NCBI GenBank assembly: GCA_011634665.1
Contig: WAEK01000009.1
Span: 1,479,501 to 1,543,500, forward strand
Direction: 5' to 3'
DNA length: 64,000 bases
DNA from: Mortierella sp. BCC40632
Taxonomy: Eukaryota; Mortierellomycota; Mortierellomycetes; Mortierellales; Mortierellaceae
The position numbers and the translations under genes are program-made. The first letter of the stretch is position 1, and every line of letters begins with the position of its first letter. Positions 1 through 13,903 of this stretch are shown here, in pieces. The notes beneath the pieces are model-generated. The model did no database searches. It had not been told where the DNA came from and saw only the letters and a list, made by a program, of their open reading frames with translations.

Positions 1-2020
1 GTAATCGAGAACACATTCTCAAGATCCTCCAAAGATCTGAACTCCGAATCCGGTCACAACCATCGAGACGCAAAGTTTCGAGCGAATCTCGGAGGTGGTT
101 GACAATGGCTGATGTGGTGCGAGGACCGACATAGTGAGCACTCGAGATGGTCAATGTCCGTAACGGAGGAGGTGAAGGAGAAACATCCGAGAGGGTGAAT
201 GTCCGTATCTGAGGAGGAGAAGGAGAAGTGTCGTCCTCGGAACTGGAGATGGGGATGGAAGTCACTGTGCCAACGGTAGCTGTAGTCCAAGAAGAATCAA
301 ATGAATGAACAGAGCAAGGAGACGATGGTAGAGAGACACTCAAGGGTGGAGAAGGAGTTGAAGAAGAAAGAGTGAACGATGATGACATAAGAGACGCGAT
401 AAATTGGGCGATGGTGTCGTCCGAAAAAGATGTATACAAGTCCTTGAGGGTAAGAGTTTGAAGAAGCGGACAGGATTCAGATAAGGACGCGCCTAGGGAA
501 CTACGACTGTTTGTGTTTGGATATTCTGACATTTAAAAAAAAAAAAAAAAAAAAAACAAGACATGGTTAGTATCAGAGAGTATACAGATTCATGCAACAG
601 TTTTTGCACAACAGTCTCCAAAGTAGTTACCATCTACGATATTGAGCGTCAAATCCAAAAGCTTTGGACATTGTGTGACAAGAAACTTGAGAAAATGAGT
701 GCGATCTCTCGAGGTTCGATGGATAGGCATGCAATCATCATACGGAGTCGTTCTCATTCGATCCATATACACCAGTTTCTGTAAGGCAGGCAAGGCTTGA
801 CTCGTATGGAGACCTGTCATCGAATGAACCATAATCCACCCATCTCGATCTTCTGTCAAACCATGATTCGAAGACAATCCTGCCTTGGATCTGGCTTCAT
901 TATCTTCGTCTTGTCCAATCTCTTCTGTAAACTCCAACTCAAGCTCCTTTAAATCGCTCGGTAAGGCCAGGACAATGGCCTTGATACTCGCAAAAGGAAT
1001 CACACCATGTTCTGAAGATTTTGTTGATGAATGAATGCTGATCTTGCGCATCTTTGTAGACTTGGATAGAGTCGACAATGCATTGACAATCAAGGCAACA
1101 GCGTCAACGGAATGAAGCAACAGTTCATGAAAATGAATCTCCGTCAACTCCCGGTTGCACTCGAGTAATCGTTGAAGAGGTCCAAGAGGGCCTGAAAATG
1201 TCAATCGAGACCGGTCTGGATGTAGTGCCGTCTTTTCCCGTGGAAGAGACGAAAAAGATTCGGAACCCTTTTTCTTGCTCAGAGTAATGATGGATTTGGA
1301 GTCCAAGTGCTTGTCCGCTTGAGGAGAGACAAGGTCTTGTCCATGGCCAGGTCTAACGGCAACCGGTGATGTGGGCATGGACCGACTGAAGCTTTGCTCA
1401 TACAATTCGGTGACTAATCGATCCAGATCCCAGGTCGTCGTGGTCGTGGCGACAGACGCGGTTGGCCAGGTACATCGACAAGTCAAAGGTTGCGTCAACT
1501 GCAATGGCCAAAACATGAAATCGTGTTTCGGCTCCACCTTCCGTCGTGACTCTGAGTACTTCTGAGCTGACCGGCGCTGAGGCTGTGACAACAGTGGAGT
1601 GTGTGGTTGCGGCAGTATCTGTGGCGGTTGCTGGTGCCGATGTCGGCAATGCGTACAACTTTGACTGGCGTTGTCGGGCCGAAAGAAACTGAAATCGCCA
1701 AGATTCAAGTCAAGACGCGTTAGGTTACAGAGCCAAGGCACAGCAAGGTTGATGACATCCTGGTCCGTGAGACTTTTGAATCGGAGCGAGTGCACGTGGT
1801 GTCCGTGGCGAGCGAGCGCCTGTAAGAGAGCTGGATCCTGGCGTAAAGCTTCAAGGCGGGAGGACCAGGAGATCGAGAGCACTTTCCAAAGTCGAGGAAC
1901 AAAACAACGCGACCAGGCACGGCATACAAGAGTTGCGTAGGAGAGATCGCGTTGTGAAAGGTGAGAGCAAATCAGATCAGCGGCACGGCTGACCTCAAGT
2001 ACGGCATGAATGGAGGCCAT
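1..2020 (-). CDS. F-box protein with leucine-rich tail (partial, two exons)
   Basis: Coding exons are 631-2020 and <1-525; the 3' end lies outside the window. I start at the ATG at 2020, because the frame upstream opens only with a TTG. The N-terminus has an F-box-like helix bundle (AADLICSHLSQRDLSYATLVCRAW split over residues ~10-35, with the conserved CRAW). The intron at 526-630 has donor GTAACT, a perfect TACTAAC branch site, a long T run and acceptor CAG, and it keeps the frame (codon G|AA). Exon 2 continues with Ser/Pro-rich sequence and a leucine-rich-repeat-like stretch (LETLRLDGCDRI). F-box proteins of this kind are usually substrate receptors of SCF ubiquitin ligases; the substrate cannot be read from sequence. 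Family call is good, exact function unknown. Confidence 0.75.
526..630 (-). other. intron with perfect TACTAAC branch site
   Basis: On the minus strand this 105-nt intron starts GTAACT, contains TACTAAC, then a T run of about 23, and ends CAG. It joins the two F-box exons in phase. It serves as a model for the other introns in this window. Confidence 0.7.
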
Positions 2021-2029
2021 GATGGTCAA

Positions 2030-2443
2030 AGGCTAAATGCGTGGATGGCATGGAGGATGCAACAGAGCCATGACCAGACCAAGTGAGAAAAGAGATGGGC
2101 GCTCTTTTCCCGCACGAAATAAGGGGGAGGAAGGGAGGGAGGAGAGAGGACAGGAGGGGGTAGGTGCGCGGAATCATGTCGTCGCATAAGTGTTCCTTTT
2201 TGTCCATTCACAAGTCCAGAAAGATGTGGTCCAAGGCCCTTGGAACTCGTCGCCGCACTGTCCTCCCTTTTTCTCCTATTGCATTCGTATGGTTCGGCAG
2301 AGAAACAGGGATGGTAAAGGCTGCGCCCAGTCCAGAGTGGCCTCTTCTTGACCAAGTCTCAACTGGAAACGGGCTTCTCTAAGTGAAAGGGGCCCGGGAG
2401 CTGGTTTTATTTGAACTGGTGGGCTCAAGATCCCACCTTGATC
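2030..2443. other. intergenic spacer between two F-box genes
   Basis: Spacer between the start of one minus-strand F-box gene and the end of the next. It presumably holds the promoter of the first and the terminator of the second. Only short shadow reading frames are present and I see no clear motif. Confidence 0.4.
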
Positions 2444-4099
2444 CTAGATTCTGTGAACTAGCTCCTGGTTAGGGTTCAGGAACACCTTGAGGTTCCTCAA
2501 AAAGTTACACAAAAACTCGTTCGAAAGCCCACATTGCTCAATGTTGGGATGGACAGCCCCAAGGAGCCGTTCAAGATTTCGCCAGTGTTGTAATATCCAT
2601 TTCAGCTCTTCAAACTCCATCCTGGCTTGAACCTTTTCAATGTCAAGTGACCTTAGATGGGTGAGCGTGGAGAGAATTCCAAGACCACTTTCAAGTTTGA
2701 GATCAAGCAAATCTGATCCTGGCATACCAGCGATTTGCAATGACTGTATAGAGAGTAGTCCTGTGTCACCCAGACGAAGGGTACGAAGCTGAGCCAGCGC
2801 AGCTATCTGAGTGTAGATGGCACCATGTCTTGGCACGGCAGCAGGCAAGAGCTCAATCCCAGAAATGTTGATCTCCAAAACACGCAAGTCCTTGCAGAGC
2901 CACCTCTGCTGAGCCATGTCAATGGCTCGCACGATAGGAGCCGAGAATACTTGGAGTCGCGGACAATTGGACAATAACTCATGGGCAATTACATCCGTGA
3001 CCTGCAGACACTGTGACAATCGAATCTCGATCACCTGTTGACTTCGCAGCTCCAGCAGAGTTCGCGCTGCTTCGACCCCAAAGGCAGTCCTGCAGGCCTG
3101 GACCCTGTTCAGTAGGGGCAAGAGTCGTACCATCTGCGCAAAGTCATTGTCCGAGACAGGTGAATCCGAAAAGTCGAGGCTCTGGAGTAGAGGACAGTTA
3201 CCAGAGTTGAGATAGAACAGAAAACTGGGCATGGAAAGGGATCCTGGCGAACGGGCTCTCCAGGTCAAATGCTGGATAGTATGGCCACATAGTTGAAAGA
3301 GTTCCAGCTGAGTATTGTTGGGAAGATAGGCCCTATCAATGATCAATGTCTTGATCGAATCAAAGTTGCCACTCTGGGACTTTGGTCTTTCGATTAGCTT
3401 CGAGTCGGTGATCCTGAGTCTCTCCAGTTTCCTGCAGATGTCACCAAACATCAAGCCACGATAGTCCGAAATAATCACAGACTCGAATGCGAGCGATCTC
3501 AACCTTGGCATGTTGACAAACAAGTGCCAGAGCATTTCAATGAGAATAGACTTTTGCGGCTCACCCTTGGCTTTGTGGTAGACGGGATCTGATTTGCAGA
3601 CGAAGCTCTCCAACGTAGAAGTGTTCTGCTCAAGAAGCTGCTCGATATCCTTCGTGAACTGGGTTACTTCAAGATGCTGTAGTTGATTGCATCCAGGTAA
3701 AACACTCTTCAGCAATGCCTCTTCTCCATAGAAATAAAGTCGGCGGATATGACAAGCATTTCTCGAGATCAGGTCCTCAGATGGCTGTCGTCGCTGGAAA
3801 ATACCGGTGCGCTGCTCCTGAGGGTGTGGTGCTACTCTTTTGCAGTAAAGACTGTAATTGGGATTCTGGTTGGTAGCCAACGCAGAGAGAGTGCGGTGGT
3901 GATCGCGAACACACCAAAAGTCGTGCCAAAGAACTGGTTCGAAGGCTCTATGCCAGGCTCGACAAACAAAGAGTAATGACAAGGCAGACTGACGATCGAG
4001 GAACGGACCAATCTGAGCAGCCAAAACGTCCAGAGCACGAGATGGCGAGGAGGAGGAGGAGGAATGATGGTGTTGTTGTTGCTGGATAATGTTCATCAT
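2444..4099 (-). CDS. F-box protein with leucine-rich repeats
   Basis: Single-exon gene of 551 residues starting at the ATG pair at 4099. Residues ~22-60 form an F-box (ALDVLAAQIGPFLD then LLFVCRAWHRAFEPVLW). The remainder is a run of leucine-rich segments with regularly spaced Leu (LRSLAFESV, LERLRITDSK, LQSLDFSDSPVSDNDF, LRTLRLGDTGLL, LRSLDIEKV), typical of fungal FBXL-type SCF substrate adaptors. The N-terminus carries short Gln/His and Ser runs. It is transcribed in the same direction as the neighbouring F-box gene, and both share the RAW motif, so they may be an old duplicate pair, though overall similarity looks low. The target is unknown. Confidence 0.8.
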   Translation of the reverse strand: MMNIIQQQQHHHSSSSSSPSRALDVLAAQIGPFLDRQSALSLLFVCRAWHRAFEPVLWHDFWCVRDHHRTLSALATNQNPNYSLYCKRVAPHPQEQRTGIFQRRQPSEDLISRNACHIRRLYFYGEEALLKSVLPGCNQLQHLEVTQFTKDIEQLLEQNTSTLESFVCKSDPVYHKAKGEPQKSILIEMLWHLFVNMPRLRSLAFESVIISDYRGLMFGDICRKLERLRITDSKLIERPKSQSGNFDSIKTLIIDRAYLPNNTQLELFQLCGHTIQHLTWRARSPGSLSMPSFLFYLNSGNCPLLQSLDFSDSPVSDNDFAQMVRLLPLLNRVQACRTAFGVEAARTLLELRSQQVIEIRLSQCLQVTDVIAHELLSNCPRLQVFSAPIVRAIDMAQQRWLCKDLRVLEINISGIELLPAAVPRHGAIYTQIAALAQLRTLRLGDTGLLSIQSLQIAGMPGSDLLDLKLESGLGILSTLTHLRSLDIEKVQARMEFEELKWILQHWRNLERLLGAVHPNIEQCGLSNEFLCNFLRNLKVFLNPNQELVHRI

Positions 4100-4509
4100 G
4101 ATTAGCTAGCAAGCATTAGCATTGAGAACGAGATGGATGAAAGCAATGTGGTTGGTGGCGTTGTGCCTTGTCTTAGTAAGCGCCGCATCCCATGGACTTT
4201 GCACTGCCGCCGTTTGCAAAGAGAGAGAGAGAAAGACAGGGAGAAAAAAAAAAAAAAAAAAAAGGGATCCTCCGCACTATCTCATCCTATGTACTTGTCT
4301 GAAACCTCCCATTTCCTATCCTCCATCATTCTCTCTAATCATCCTCTCTGTGTGTGGTTGGACAGAGAGAGAATGATCCCATTACGCAAGTGGTTGAACT
4401 GAAAAAAGTCTTGGGGGACTGCTTCTGTCAAAGAAGAACTCAAGACTGCGTTGGCTCTGTCCGTGGTTTGGAGGATCAATTCGGGAAGAAACAGCCCACA
4501 GCTGCAGCA

Positions 4510-4545
<36 letters not shown>

Positions 4546-5224
4546 GATCAGGCCACTTGGACTGTGAGCCACTCTGTCCACACACAGGATGCTCGCGCGT
4601 CGCTCTCTTTACTTGAACGCGTCCTGAGGTCGGTGATCCGCGTCATTTCTCTTTCCACTCCCCGCGGTCTGATCCGATAACTTGCTCCACGCGCAAGGCG
4701 TCCAATGATTGGCTGGCTGGCACATGGCGCCAGGAGTGTCCAGTTGGACCCTCATAGTGCGATAACAAGCCGGACATTTTCTACCCGTGGCAGGGGGTAA
4801 ACACCAAGCAGGCACACATACCCAGACCACTTAGCCATCGCCCTTGGCTTTGTAGCTCGCTCACTCCTGCTCGACTGATAACGACAAGACGTCGGATCGA
4901 ATGATTCTTGTCTTGAGTGGCCTGATGCATACCGGGCCATGGGGGGTATTCTTCGCCCACGGGCCCAGAGCACGACCTTCGCTGGCCACCTCGATACCCG
5001 CATTCTTGATTGGCTGGTAACTTGGTTCTCCTTCCTCTCTCCTTCCCCCTCCTCCGGGAAATAAAGGGACGGTTCTTCAGTTTCTTCAGTCAGTCATATT
5101 TAAGCACAGTGGTTTATCAGCGCCCCATTTCCCCCCATTTCTACACGCACTCCTCTGCTCGCCAACTCACTCCACTCCACTCTCTTGTTCCATTCACTCT
5201 CACACTAACCCACACTCTTACACC
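4100..5224. promoter_or_regulatory. divergent promoter region between F-box gene and thiolase
   Basis: About 1.1 kb between two divergently transcribed genes. It contains an A run at ~4244-4263, a T run at ~4515-4544 and pyrimidine-rich stretches near the thiolase start. An AT-rich TATTTAAG at about 5097-5104 lies ~120 nt before the thiolase ATG and may be its TATA-like element. Reading frames here are short and low-complexity, and I do not regard them as genes. Confidence 0.4.
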
Positions 5225-8348
<3,124 letters not shown>

Positions 8349-10022
8349 CTATCGCGCCGAGTTCAAAGTCGTGGGGCTTCTTTTCGGTGACGGTCGTCTT
8401 TGCAGAGCCGGCCTGGGTTGCGGATGTTGAAACTGAGAAGCATGAAAAACAGCTTCCCAAAAAGCTTGTGGGCAAGAGCTGTGAGTCCTAGATCGGCGAG
8501 CAGAGTCCGAAGGGGCGGAGCTTTCTGGTGACACGCTATTTCTCTCACGCCGAGTCTTCTTCGTCGGTCTCGAGTCGTGATCTGTCGATCTTGAATCATC
8601 CTGTGTATATGTGACATTCTGTGTCGCTGGTATGTGCGGGGATCCTGGTCGAGAAAGTGCTGGCTCATAAAGACTAGTGCGGATCCTTTTTTGCCCACAC
8701 ATTTCCATGGTGCTTTGTCGAATTTGGCCAATACCTACTTCAACAGGCCGCAATAGTTGCACAACTGGGTTGCCGTCTGTCTGACTTTGGCTCCAGTTCA
8801 GAGGACGAGGGCTCTGGCTGCGACTGGCGATTGCCGTCTGGCTTGACTGTGCCGAGTTATCCCAGGGTTGTCCTCGATGCTCCCGTCGACTCTTGTCATC
8901 TGGACGGAGAATAAGCTGAACAGGACCTTGGGCCCAAGGATGTCGTGCATCGACTTGAATTTCGCTGATCTCGGAAAGATCCTTGGTTGGATCTCGCCCG
9001 TATCTTCGATCATACTCCTTTCCTAGCTCAATCACATCCTCCTCATCACCGATGCTATTGGAATGAACCCTTGTAATTTCGTCCAATTCGAACACGCTTG
9101 TTGACCGTCTTTGTTGAGAATTGGCTTGCGACTGTGATCTCTGGATGCCACGACGATCCTCGACCCACTCATTTCGTGCGGAGAAATACTGGAGTGAGGG
9201 AATGTCGAAACCGTCTGGGGAAGCGTCAGGAATACGCGGTAGAGTGTCCCATTCCGGGTATGATTTGCGTTGGGGTTGCGTCAGATCAATCACTTCGATC
9301 ACTTCCTCATCACCGACTTGTTCCTTGACGCCAATATGAACTGACTGCCCGGGTGTCTGGAGAGCAGAGTGGGTCTGAGCAATAGATTCCTGAGAGACCA
9401 AAATCACGGTTTCATCCTGGTCGCCCAAGGAGATGATTTCTGCTGCATCTTCTTCAGAGATAATAGTGACAATCGAGGATGGGACTCTGGTCATTCTCGC
9501 CGGGAATAGCGCAGTTGGAGGCTCGATATTTTCTTGGGAGTCCTCACGAATAACAATGATATTCCTTGGGTTGCGTCTCCTGGTTTCTGCTCGAAGGAAA
9601 GAACGTCGATCGTGGCGGTGGTGATAGCTCGTCCTAGTTACTTTAGCCTTGTGGAGGCTGTTGCCATGGGCATCAACATCATCGTCGATCACGATAGGGT
9701 TCTTTGCAGTGTTGGATGATTTGCGGGAGGTCGAGGAAGAGGCTACGGGTGAGTCCTCCAGGAGAAAGGAAAACCGAGATTTCTTGTCACGGTGCTGTTG
9801 TGACAACGAGTCTTTGATGTTCTCAGACGCGACATATTCCGAATCGGAGGCCCTCCTCTTGCGTGTAGGTGTTGCTGTAGGGTACAGGAGTGTTTGCAGC
9901 CACGGTACTTTGTTTGTCGAAACGTGATGGCCCTGTAAGCCTACAGTCAAAGAAGGATGGGAGCACAAAACGATTAAGTTGAGGGGACTGTCTTTTGAGG
10001 CGTCTGAGCATTTTGCCACCAT
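8349..10022 (-). CDS. disordered nuclear-type protein with SUMO-interaction-like motifs
   Basis: Open frame of 557 residues from the ATG at 10022; no folded domain is recognised. The protein is rich in Ser, Arg, Gln and acidic residues. It carries several hydrophobic beta-patches beside acidic residues: NPIVIDDDVD, NIIVIREDSQE, TVILVSQES, EVIEVIDLTQ and EEDVIELGKE. The V/I-x-V/I-V/I plus acid pattern is that of SUMO-interaction motifs. Basic clusters PTRKRRAS and PTKKTRRER look like nuclear localisation signals. By inference it could be a nuclear SUMO-binding scaffold. The first ~45 residues are less convincing and the true start may be spliced. No orthologue is recognised. Confidence 0.6.
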   Translation of the reverse strand: MVAKCSDASKDSPLNLIVLCSHPSLTVGLQGHHVSTNKVPWLQTLLYPTATPTRKRRASDSEYVASENIKDSLSQQHRDKKSRFSFLLEDSPVASSSTSRKSSNTAKNPIVIDDDVDAHGNSLHKAKVTRTSYHHRHDRRSFLRAETRRRNPRNIIVIREDSQENIEPPTALFPARMTRVPSSIVTIISEEDAAEIISLGDQDETVILVSQESIAQTHSALQTPGQSVHIGVKEQVGDEEVIEVIDLTQPQRKSYPEWDTLPRIPDASPDGFDIPSLQYFSARNEWVEDRRGIQRSQSQANSQQRRSTSVFELDEITRVHSNSIGDEEDVIELGKEYDRRYGRDPTKDLSEISEIQVDARHPWAQGPVQLILRPDDKSRREHRGQPWDNSAQSSQTAIASRSQSPRPLNWSQSQTDGNPVVQLLRPVEVGIGQIRQSTMEMCGQKRIRTSLYEPALSRPGSPHIPATQNVTYTQDDSRSTDHDSRPTKKTRRERNSVSPESSAPSDSARRSRTHSSCPQAFWEAVFHASQFQHPQPRPALQRRPSPKRSPTTLNSAR

Positions 10023-10787
10023 TTTGGCGGCGGACTAAAGGAGGAGGAGGAGCAGGAGGAAGAGGTGGAAGAGGGAACACACTGATGGATGACTAATTCG
10101 TAAGGCAACGGAGGACTACGGTGATTGGTAACTCTCAGAGAAAGATGGCGACAGCTACTGCTCAATCGACATGGCCACCCCGACACATGACCCAAAAGTC
10201 ATCGAAATGGTCCAAAACAAATACCTCCAATCACCACTCTCTTTTGACTCTCTATAAACACATGGCGACTGCAAAGCAAAGCATTGTCTGCAGATGTCGA
10301 GCGCGAATGAGAAGGATTGATCCATCGACAACCTTCCACAGGCAATCAATCAACTCAATTCGGCTATTTTTTTATCATCAGCGCAGCCTCTGATTTCTTT
10401 ACCTAAACTCGCGATCTGCTTCAGAGATGGGGCTGGCGTAGAAATGGATGCAGACATTACGAATAGACTCTCAAGACAGGAAATGGGAGAGGGAAAGAAG
10501 GAGAGACAGGCAATGGTATCCGCTTGGTAGGAGAGAATGCTTCAAGGCGGTCCACCTGTAAGAAGAAGGATAGAGAGAAGGAGAGAAAGAGAGAAAGAGA
10601 GAAAGAGAAAGGCAGAGAGAGAGAAAAGGTTTATGAAGACGCGCAGAGCACGAGTGGTGTAAAAAAAAAAATTAATTTCATTTGCTTCTTGCCGCCACTG
10701 TCCACTGTGCGCTACGGTTGCTATTCTGCTTGCTATTCATTGGCTAGACGGCTATCGACGCCCTATATCCTCCCTCTCTGTTGGGAG
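10023..10787. other. intergenic region upstream of SIM protein and 3' of helicase A
   Basis: Holds the promoter side of the 8349-10022 gene and the 3' flank of helicase copy A. A GA-rich microsatellite lies at ~10566-10628. Sequence from about 10580 resembles the 3' flank of helicase copy B (~41540-41700), so the duplication includes this flank. No coding region is supported. Confidence 0.45.
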
Positions 10788-13700
10788 TTATCGATACATA
10801 CTCTCGAATCTTGTGCTTCGAGTATTGGTCTCAATCAACCGGTGTCTTCCTCCTCCAATTGAGGCCCCACACTCAGGGCACACGGATTGCTCCATCGCCA
10901 TGCCACATTCGCCAATGACATACTATGTAAGGAAAGTAGATCGCTTGTTAGCCAAAACTGCAGTTTCTAACCTTGCCAACATTCATTCCATCTCACCATC
11001 CCACAGCAAAGGCGATCCTACTTACCGCATGGCCGTTGGGACACTCATACCAATGTCCACTTCCTGAGAGTTGCACACTCATAACCTTGAAAATTTCTAC
11101 TCTCTCATTATCACTCACTGGAGCATAGAATGTTCCACCCTTGGATGCCCTGACATAACCATGAATATCGATGTCCAAAGCTCTGGTCTTGGCTTCACAC
11201 TGTTCAATGGTCAGCCTCGATTGTTCCGTGATCTTGATATTACGTTGCGACGACTCAAATTTCTGGAGCGCTTCCCTGAACTGTCTTTCCAAGTCTGCAA
11301 CATCCAAGATCTTCTTCTCTTGCTCTTCATGATCCCCGCCTCTTGCAACTCGCCATCTTGCCTGCTTCACAATCAACTCCATAAAATAGGTTCGCCCAGT
11401 AAGCTCTCTCAGACTAAAATTGCCATCCTCAGCGGCCTCAATGTACTTTGATACCACAATCATGGCACCTTTGAGGAGATCTTCTTGGTACCAGTACCAT
11501 CCAGTCGGCTTATACCCTCTATCCAAGATCTTAAATACCAAGTCGATCACAATCAGAAGCACTCCAATTTGACCCTGCAAGGCATCCAGATGAGATGCAC
11601 CTCCATACCCATCCACTGGAAGTCCACACTCACGAATACATTCATGGATCATTCTTGAGGCGACAACCCCTGGGATAGTATCTGACTCGATGCTCTGTAC
11701 TGGATCCAGTCCTTCGGTTTCTGTGCTGCTCGGTAGGTCTACTAGCGCTCTAGTATGCTCCGACTCCGTGAATAGGTTCTCACTTTCTATTCTTTGGACT
11801 TCAGTCTTCAGAACTTTGGCACGGTACAAGTAGGATACAGAAACCTCGAATAACCTTCGTGTCGGAGAATTCATCGCCTCATTGTATGTCTTCCTGTATT
11901 TCGTTCCAGCCTCTCCAATCTTGGCAATCAAATCTCTCCATCTCAGCCCTTGCTCCAGAGGAATGCCATAGATAGTGGAGAAGCCTGCCAATAGGTTGAG
12001 CTCTGGGAGATGATCTGTCTGTTCGACATATCTTCCAATTTTGCGAGATTCTTCGGGTGGAGGGCTCGTCCGATCTTTTGCTTTCACGCTCACGAGAGAA
12101 ATCAAGGCGTAGGCTTGATTTATCGAGAGTTCACTTTGAGCATCAACTAGTCCTTCTTGAATGTTCTCAATCATGCTGGACTGGGAGATTTGGTGTTTCT
12201 TTAGCCTCATTGCCAATTGTGCGTATTTGATCCGACGCCCATATCTCAGTGGGCTCATAATCGGTTGGCGACAATGTGGACACCCAATCTGAGAAGGATG
12301 GACTCCTGGAAGTGGTAGCTTGGAAATAAATGTCGATGACCCTGTCTTTGGGTCCACATGCTCTTTGTAGAACGTGTCCATCTCCATCATTCCGTCGAGT
12401 GTCGAAATGGTCAAGGCATGTCCACAAGATAGGACCAGGATTGGATCTTCGTTCAGGTTCACATTTGCGAGTGTGTCTTGCATGATGAGATCCACAACCA
12501 ACTCCATCTTTGTTGGATCCTTGCATTCCTGGCAGTAGGACTGAGGTGTACATGGTTCACCGCACACTGATGGACATTGGTGACCACATTTGAGTTGTTT
12601 CTCGCATCGTTTGTTGCAAGGAAGGCGATCACAGGGTGCACCACAAGGCATGTCACACCGGCCTTGATGTGGACAATCCCATGTACATTTAGCACAGCAA
12701 GGTGCACAGACAACCTCACAGGTATTCTTGCATGAGAAGTGCTCACAGACCACGGCACACGCCTTCTTGCAAGGGGGGCAAGTAGATCCATAATGGCATG
12801 GAGCTTCACAGGAGTGACCACACAATAGGTTCTTGTTACACTTGACCTGGCATGACCCATGATTTGTTCTTGTAATCCTTTCTCCTCCCGCCGACTCTAG
12901 GCTCGATTCTCGTGTTGCTACCTGGCAGGTCTTGCACGTCTTCGTGCATTGGTGATTACAACCCTCGAGTATGACTCCGCAAGGTACAATGCATTTGACA
13001 TTCTTTGGATCTTGGGAGCAATACATGGTTCGAATATGCTCACAGGTTGGTAATTTCTTGGGTACCATGGCCTTACATATCACACTTAACCGGTTCTTTT
13101 TCTGCCAGCAATAAGGCTTTTCGATAACATGATAGCAAGGGAGCAGAATAGGATCTACAATCTCCATACAGTTGCCGCAGGCTTGGCCGCACTCCATTTG
13201 GCATGCATGTAAACACCCTGGATGGAGCCGCATACACGGTTCATGACACCGAACAATCTTGTGCTCCGGGTCGTCCGGGTGACCTACAAATTATTCAAAC
13301 CAATTCCTCATGAATGTTAGCCTCTGCTTAAATATCGATTCCTTGCTTGAATGACCCCCCAAAAAAAAAAAAGATTTTGCTTACATTGAAGTGGGCAGAC
13401 ATGTCCGCACGCCATATTGTATTTGCATGGTTGAGTACAGCCTCCGTTAGGGGCGCACTTCCTCAAAACGGAGGGCTGATTGACAACATTAACGATCGTA
13501 GGGTGGTTCTTGCATCGAATACGGAATCCTTCACCGACACGGCCACCTTCACGTAGCTCATTGATAACCTTAGGCCAGATACCAAACTCCTGTCTACTCT
13601 CCATCAACCCAGCGTTGCCCAGGATGAACATTCCATGTTGAGCTCGTGAGAGCAGGACGTTTGTTCGATTGGGCGATCTTAGAAATCCGATGCTAGTTGA

Positions 13701-13861
13701 TAAGCTTTCGCCTCGGTTTCGAACCAACGATATGATAACAATTTTGGCTTCCTCGCCCTACCATTCAGAGGAGAGAATAGACCCTTATTAGTCTGTATCG
13801 ATAAACATATCGTCTCGAGCCACTATATCACCTTCAACTAAATGATAAAAAAAAAAAAAAA

Positions 13862-13903
<42 letters not shown>

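Noticed and set aside
12167..12860. Alternative minus-strand frames of 128-133 codons inside helicase A (and counterparts in B)
   Set aside because: Out-of-frame shadows of the zinc-finger exon; present in both copies only because the DNA there is nearly identical.
13860..13897. GA tract read as coding (Ser-Leu repeats) at the end of helicase exon 2
   Set aside because: It lies after a GTAAGT donor and is intronic; splicing at 13902 restores the conserved DNYQGEEAK motif.
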